Of a stretch of DNA of 5,447 bases, positions 5,218-5,447 are shown piece after piece. The notes under the pieces are model-generated. The model was not told the DNA's origin, did no database searches, and saw nothing but the letters and a program-made list of their open reading frames with translations. The stretch comes from Candidatus Woesearchaeota archaeon (GTDB lineage Archaea > Nanoarchaeota > Nanoarchaeia > Woesearchaeales > GW2011-AR4): positions 1 to 5,447 of the forward strand of contig JAHFQL010000083.1 of assembly GCA_023259315.1 (NCBI GenBank), given 5' to 3'. Both the position numbers and the translations under genes were made by a program. The first letter of the stretch is position 1. Each line of letters opens with the position of its first letter.

Positions 5218-5447
5218 ATGACTATTTTAGGTTTAGGTATTGTTTTATTCGATATTGGTTTTAGTTTTGTTAGTATTAAAACTTCAACGAAAACATTAGC
5301 TTATGTGTAGGATGCAAGAATTAATGTCCGCTTTCACCATTGCCTCTCTTTAAGGGAGTTTGGTATTGATGATAAAGAATAAACAACCCCACCAGCGATT
5401 TTACGTCTAAAGCAGTGTGTTTAAGACCTATGGTTCAACATTGTAAG
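5218..5447. other. Region beyond the IS end with no convincing gene
   Basis: Several short frames compete. On the plus strand, a frame from the ATG at 5218 gives 30 residues, mostly hydrophobic (TILGLGIVLFDIGFSFVSIK), stops at a TAG (5308-5310) and then continues open to a TAA at 5380-5382 (ending REFGIDDKE). On the minus strand, 5434-5321 is open for 37 codons (ending KRGNGESGH) without an ATG. A small hairpin CTCTC-TTTAA-GGGAG lies at 5345-5359. I see no tRNA, no known RNA family and no PIN N-terminus. It may be a decayed gene or flank of the insertion. Confidence 0.4.

Noticed and set aside
5345..5447. Possible tRNA or other structured RNA near the right edge (GGTTCAAC resembling a T-loop, plus a small hairpin)
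   Set aside because: The bases around GGTTCAAC pair only through wobbles, and no D-arm, anticodon arm or acceptor stem can be assembled. The CTCTC/GGGAG hairpin has a five-base stem only.

Overview
The window reads as chromosomal DNA of an archaeon. The evidence is an archaeal-type phosphoenolpyruvate carboxylase (PpcA), a TrmB-family transcription regulator, and several genes with a TTTAAAT-like TATA element about 25-29 bp upstream of the ATG and no Shine-Dalgarno site, which is the layout of leaderless archaeal transcripts. The DNA is AT-rich, the genes are tightly packed with overlapping or nearly touching 3' ends, and several are orphans. An uncultivated lineage, possibly of the DPANN/Woesearchaeota kind, would fit, but this placement is inference.

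Layout. Positions 1-874 (minus strand) hold two closely spaced genes of unknown function; the downstream one has an N-terminal glycine-zipper hydrophobic segment and runs off the window edge. A 151-bp divergent intergenic region separates them from a plus-strand pair: a TrmB-like regulator (1026-1781) and ppcA (1823-3298), each with its own promoter-like sequence. Convergent with ppcA, and overlapping its last 20 bases, is a minus-strand orphan (3279-3752) with a proline-rich tail. Its promoter is unusually rich in inverted repeats. Divergent from it is a TrhO/UPF0176 rhodanese-type tRNA U34 hydroxylase (3875-4768) with a cysteine-rich C-terminal region.

The right end is a mobile-element scar. 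On the minus strand there is the terminal inverted repeat and 5' part of an IS3-type orfA (down from 5217). It breaks off after about 57 typical residues and joins a sequence resembling the C-terminal half of a PIN-domain nuclease (to 4772). Beyond the IS end (5218-5447) I find no convincing gene, only short competing open frames.

Functional picture. PpcA would supply oxaloacetate from phosphoenolpyruvate, and the adjacent TrmB-like protein is a candidate regulator of carbon metabolism genes, with a perfect 12-bp palindrome between its own TATA box and start codon that could be an autoregulatory site. TrhO would modify uridine 34 in tRNA wobble positions. I see no RNA gene, CRISPR array or complete mobile element. 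The best candidates for something undescribed are the orphan at 3279-3752 with its inverted-repeat promoter, and the two-gene orphan unit at the left edge.
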